A DNA stretch of 31,560 nucleotides, from assembly GCF_030758755.1 (NCBI RefSeq), contig NZ_CP132386.1, forward strand, positions 1 through 31,560, given 5' to 3'. Positions 28,998 to 31,560 of this stretch are shown here, piece by piece. Source of the stretch: Bartonella apihabitans (lineage in GTDB: Bacteria; Pseudomonadota; Alphaproteobacteria; Rhizobiales; Rhizobiaceae). The translations under genes were made by a program, and so were the position numbers. The first letter of the stretch is position 1. Each line of letters starts with the position of its first letter. The notes beneath the pieces were generated by a model, which saw nothing but the letters and a program-made list of their open reading frames with translations, ran no database searches and was not told the origin of the DNA.

Positions 28998-30473
28998 ATG
29001 AAAGAAGTAGCGATAATGACGGATAAACAAGAACATGTAGGAAGAGTAAAGGGAAAATATTATGTCGCCAGCGGATGTTTTGCGGCAGTGCTGTGTTTAT
29101 TGGTGAACTCGACGGCATTGGCGGGTTATGCATGTGTAACCAAAGAAGGTAGAGATCCAAGTACTGGTTCAAGATTTATACCAGGAACACCAGCACACGA
29201 AGATTGCGATAATAGTGCTGGCAATAATGGTAGCTGCCACACAGTCCCAGCCACTCCGGGCAGTACAGTCGGGGGCGGAGTAGTAGCCTGCCTTCCCAAG
29301 AGCGTTATAGACAATGGCGAACGCATGGTACAGGACGGGCACACTTGGATTTTAAAGCCGGACGGCCAATGGCTTAATTACGACGCGTATCCATACGAAT
29401 ACGTAGAAACCGGCGAGGGCGGCGACGGTGGTGCGAAAGACAAAGAACAAGACGGTCGTCTCGATGGGCATGATCAACAGATAGCTAACATTAATGCTAA
29501 AGACAAAGAACAAGACGGTCGTCTCGATGGGCATGATCAACAGATAGCTAACATTAATGCTAAAGACAAAGAACAAGACGGTCGTCTCGATGGGCATGAT
29601 CAACAGATAGCAAAAATAGAAGACGGCGCAGTATTTTATAACCGTGACAGCGACGGGAAAAAAACCGGCGGCGTGACGCTCAACGATGGTGTGAGTAAAA
29701 ATGGTGTTCGTGTTGGCAATGTGGCCGATGCGAAAGACGGGCGTGATGCAGTGAATTTAAACCAAATCAAGCAGTCGCTTGGCGGTGACAGCAGAACGGA
29801 CGCGGAAGGTAATTATCTCGGACCAAAATACACAGTCGGTGGGGTCGATTATGGCAACGTCGGCGATGCATTGGCCGCAGGAAATGCATTGGCAGTGCAA
29901 TATACGCCGGATGCAAATGGCAAACCAACGAACGAAATCAAACTCAGCGGAGACGGAACAGGAGCGCCCGTCGGAATCACCAATGTAGCAGCGGGCGTGA
30001 ATGCAAAAGACGCGGTTAATAAAGGCCAGCTCGACGGCGTTATTGGCGCATTGGGAGGTGGCGCAAAAATAGATCAGCACGGCAGCGTGATAGCACCGAC
30101 GTATAATATTGGCGGACATGGTTACAATGATGTTGGAAGCGCATTGGCTGCAACGGATGGCCGAATTAACGAAATGTCTGCGTACAATGCAAAACAATTT
30201 AGTAGAATGGATGGTCGCATTACGGACGTGCGAAACGATGCACGAGCCGGTATAGCTGGAGCTAGTGCACTAGCAGCGATGCGTTATGACGATCGACCAG
30301 GCAAAATCAGTGTTGCTACGGGTTTTGGTGGCTACAAAGATCATCAAGCTATGTCGGCAGGAGTTGGATATACAACAGCGGATGGCGTATTCCGCATGAA
30401 TGCCGGTGCGAGCTATGACTTCCAAGCGGATGGCACGGCGTGGAACGTCGGACTTGGTTGGACGCTAAACTAA
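28998..30473 (+). CDS. Trimeric autotransporter adhesin (YadA/BadA-like), short
   Basis: A surface adhesin that trimerises and anchors itself in the outer membrane. It has 491 aa, short for Bartonella adhesins. A long N-terminal signal region (hydrophobic about 22-36, ending in ALA) is followed by a unique head with four cysteines, then a stalk with three perfect 21-residue repeats (146-208, AKDKEQDGRLDGHDQQIANI). Head/neck-like units come next (GVRVGNVADAKDGRDAVNLN; ITNVAAGVNAKDAVNKGQLD), and last the YadA anchor (about 405-491, starting ARAGIAGASALAAM). It ends in WTLN rather than the usual aromatic residue. The start may be M1 or M7. Followed 19 bases later by the ialB-like gene. Confidence 0.9.
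   Translation: MKEVAIMTDKQEHVGRVKGKYYVASGCFAAVLCLLVNSTALAGYACVTKEGRDPSTGSRFIPGTPAHEDCDNSAGNNGSCHTVPATPGSTVGGGVVACLPKSVIDNGERMVQDGHTWILKPDGQWLNYDAYPYEYVETGEGGDGGAKDKEQDGRLDGHDQQIANINAKDKEQDGRLDGHDQQIANINAKDKEQDGRLDGHDQQIAKIEDGAVFYNRDSDGKKTGGVTLNDGVSKNGVRVGNVADAKDGRDAVNLNQIKQSLGGDSRTDAEGNYLGPKYTVGGVDYGNVGDALAAGNALAVQYTPDANGKPTNEIKLSGDGTGAPVGITNVAAGVNAKDAVNKGQLDGVIGALGGGAKIDQHGSVIAPTYNIGGHGYNDVGSALAATDGRINEMSAYNAKQFSRMDGRITDVRNDARAGIAGASALAAMRYDDRPGKISVATGFGGYKDHQAMSAGVGYTTADGVFRMNAGASYDFQADGTAWNVGLGWTLN
29433..29621 (+). repeat. Three tandem 63 bp repeats in the adhesin stalk
   Basis: Units at 29433-29495, 29496-29558 and 29559-29621. They are nearly identical, differing at one base in unit 1 and a few at the end of unit 3. 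Each encodes 21 residues, exactly three heptads, so adding or losing a unit would lengthen or shorten the coiled coil without breaking frame. Confidence 0.95.
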
Positions 30474-30492
30474 TAGTTAGGATAATGACAAC

Positions 30493-31262
30493 ATGTTCAA
30501 TAGAATAATTATACTAGCCGTTTTGGTATACGCGTTTACCGGTCAAGCGGTTTTTGGTCAAACGCCGCCGCCCTCGCAACAAAGTGCACCACCACCGGCG
30601 CATGAAGAAACGAAAATTAATGCATTGCCGCCCATGAAAACGCTATTGGGCGACAACGAGACGATTACGCAAGGTAATATGATAACACTCACGAGGCCGG
30701 TCGGCGGGTGGATTTTGGTGTGTGATCTTGATCTCGATCACAACAAACGATTGTGTAAGATAAAACGAAACATCAAACTTGGGGGGAAGAGTTACGGCTG
30801 ACATTTCAAAACACAAAAGCCGAAACAGCCTTTTTTACAGTCGAAACAACGGCAAAAATAGATTCCGTCGACGGCCTTCATATGAGCTTTGCGGGCTTAG
30901 AAAAAGTGATGCGAGCCGGGTACGACCTTGACTGTGCTAATCGTGAATGCGTCGGTGGGTTCGAATTTTCCGGAGTGATAGGAGCCGCAATGATGTCTTC
31001 GCGGAGCTTGCGCTTTTTTTATGTCGAAAACAAAGAAATGAAGACCGGCGAAATAACAATGGATGGGGTTAAACAGGCAATGGAACTAGCTGCAACAAAT
31101 CCATATGCCCCGCTGCCAGGTACGCCACCGGCTAAAACAGAAAAGGCGGAAGCAAAACCGGCCGAAGCAAAAAAAACGGAACCAAAGGCGGAAGTGGCAA
31201 AACCAAAACGGCAAATGCCGCGACAGCAATCGACCAGTCACAAAAAACAGCCACTGTATTGA
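30493..31262 (+). pseudogene. IalB-family (invasion-associated locus B) gene with a frameshift
   Basis: The 5' frame encodes a signal peptide (to about residue 22, ending in VFGQ), a proline-rich segment and the IalB-like GGWILVCDLDLDHNKRLCKI. It ends at 30801 after the G6 tract (30781-30786). One more G would continue the frame as GGEELRLTFQNTKAETAFFT, HMSFAGLEKVMRAGYDLDCA, ECVGGFEFSGVIG and on to a tail rich in Ala, Lys and Pro, stopping at 31262. The paired cysteines in both halves match the family. IalB proteins are envelope proteins linked to erythrocyte invasion in Bartonella and are widespread in Rhizobiales. The G6 tract may be phase-variable, decayed or mis-sequenced. Ribosome binding site AGGA, 10 bases upstream. 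Confidence 0.8.
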
Positions 31263-31287
31263 TTAAAAAAATCACGCCTAAAACAAT

Positions 31288-31315
31288 AAAAACCGGTCGA
31301 AATGATCGGTTTTTT
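31288..31315 (+). terminator. Terminator after the ialB-like gene
   Basis: AAAAACCG and CGGTTTTTT form a stem around a GTCGAAATGAT loop, ending in a six-T run. It could act on both strands. Confidence 0.6.
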
Positions 31316-31388
31316 ATTAGTAAAATTAGCAAAAAACTAGCGAGTAAAACCGATTTGATCAACCGGTTCTTCAACCGTGGTATTTATA

Positions 31389-31535
31389 TTACCCCGCCGC
31401 GCACAGCGCCATAAGATGTTGCACTAAGAAGTTAGCGAAAACTACGATGGTGACGGTAACAAATAACGTTACCGGTATGACATTGGGTTTATCACGATAC
31501 GTATAAGCGATAACAATAAAAAAAAAGAACCCCAA
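31389..31535 (-). CDS. Possible small membrane protein near the window end
   Basis: The frame encodes two hydrophobic stretches, FFFIVIAYTY and TLFVTVTIVVFANFLVQHLM, separated by RDKPNVIPV, and ends LCAAG. The only start in frame is a TTG at 31535. An ATG at 31554 has a better context but is out of frame across the A9 tract at 31518-31526; eight A's there would give a 54-residue protein from that ATG. Either a real small membrane protein with a tract-length error, or chance. No family recognised. Confidence 0.3.
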   Translation of the reverse strand: MGFFFFIVIAYTYRDKPNVIPVTLFVTVTIVVFANFLVQHLMALCAAG

Positions 31536-31560
31536 CGGGAATACCTACTACCATTTTTCT

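Noticed and set aside
29352..29603. Minus-strand frame with perfect repeats of a hydrophobic peptide
   Set aside because: It is the reverse reading of the adhesin repeats; the sense frame has signal peptide, stalk and anchor, so the antisense frame is a shadow.
29433..29621. Tandem repeats considered as a CRISPR array
   Set aside because: The 63 bp units are directly adjacent with no spacers and lie in a coding frame.
1..31560. tRNA, rRNA, Bep/Fic effectors, RepA/RepB and ParB
   Set aside because: I looked for their sequence signatures and found none; partition is by a ParA with an RHH partner instead.

Overview
The window looks like most or all of a conjugative plasmid from an alphaproteobacterium of the Hyphomicrobiales (Rhizobiales), most likely Bartonella or a close relative. 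This is an inference from the gene families: a lone RepC initiator of the repABC type, an Omp2b-type porin, a small trimeric autotransporter adhesin, an IalB-family protein and a VirB/VirD4 type IV secretion system. Replication, partition, mobilisation and transfer functions are all present. A circular molecule of about this size is therefore plausible, but the sequence alone does not prove that the two ends join.

Layout. Positions 1-1755 carry small accessory genes on the minus strand (a DUF2786 protein and a Gp37/Gp68-like DUF5131 protein). Positions 1768-2449 are the left copy of a roughly 680 bp module: a ribbon-helix-helix (RHH) regulator divergent from a small exported protein. The right copy lies in inverted orientation at 22999-23677. 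The two copies bracket the whole transfer block. Inside the block are three tandem exported proteins that look like degenerate staphylococcal-nuclease folds (2464-4243, minus). Then comes a tightly overlapping operon: virB1, virB2, virB3, virB4, a second lytic transglycosylase, virB5, a lipoprotein, virB6, virB8, virB9, virB10, virB11 and virD4 (4380-16573, plus). Next are the minus-strand mobC, relaxase and small membrane protein genes (16510-19036), an oriT-like site with an IncP/Ti-type nic motif (19058-19116), and an AT-rich repeat region followed by parA and an RHH parG-like gene (19250-20553). Last is a probable leading region with an ArdC-like antirestriction protein, an AT-rich orphan gene and ssb (20773-22972). 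ardC sits between two direct copies of a GC-rich structured element whose closing stem covaries.

Outside the inverted repeats are a porin (23844-25148), repC with a probable antisense RNA in its leader (25586-26987), a toprim/primase-like gene broken by a frameshift, an XRE regulator, the adhesin with three 63 bp coding repeats, and an IalB-family gene broken by a frameshift.

How it may work together. Four near-identical promoters carry a 20 bp palindrome with perfect 8 bp arms between the -35 and -10 boxes. They drive both exported proteins, ssb and the orphan gene at 22152. The divergent RHH protein is the obvious candidate repressor, so I read this as a small plasmid-wide regulon linking leading-region genes to an exported protein of unknown function. 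At least four genes (virB2, virB11, toprim, ialB) are each out of frame by one missing base, mostly at homopolymers. Either the assembly has indel errors or the plasmid is partly decayed, and this decides whether the transfer system is functional.
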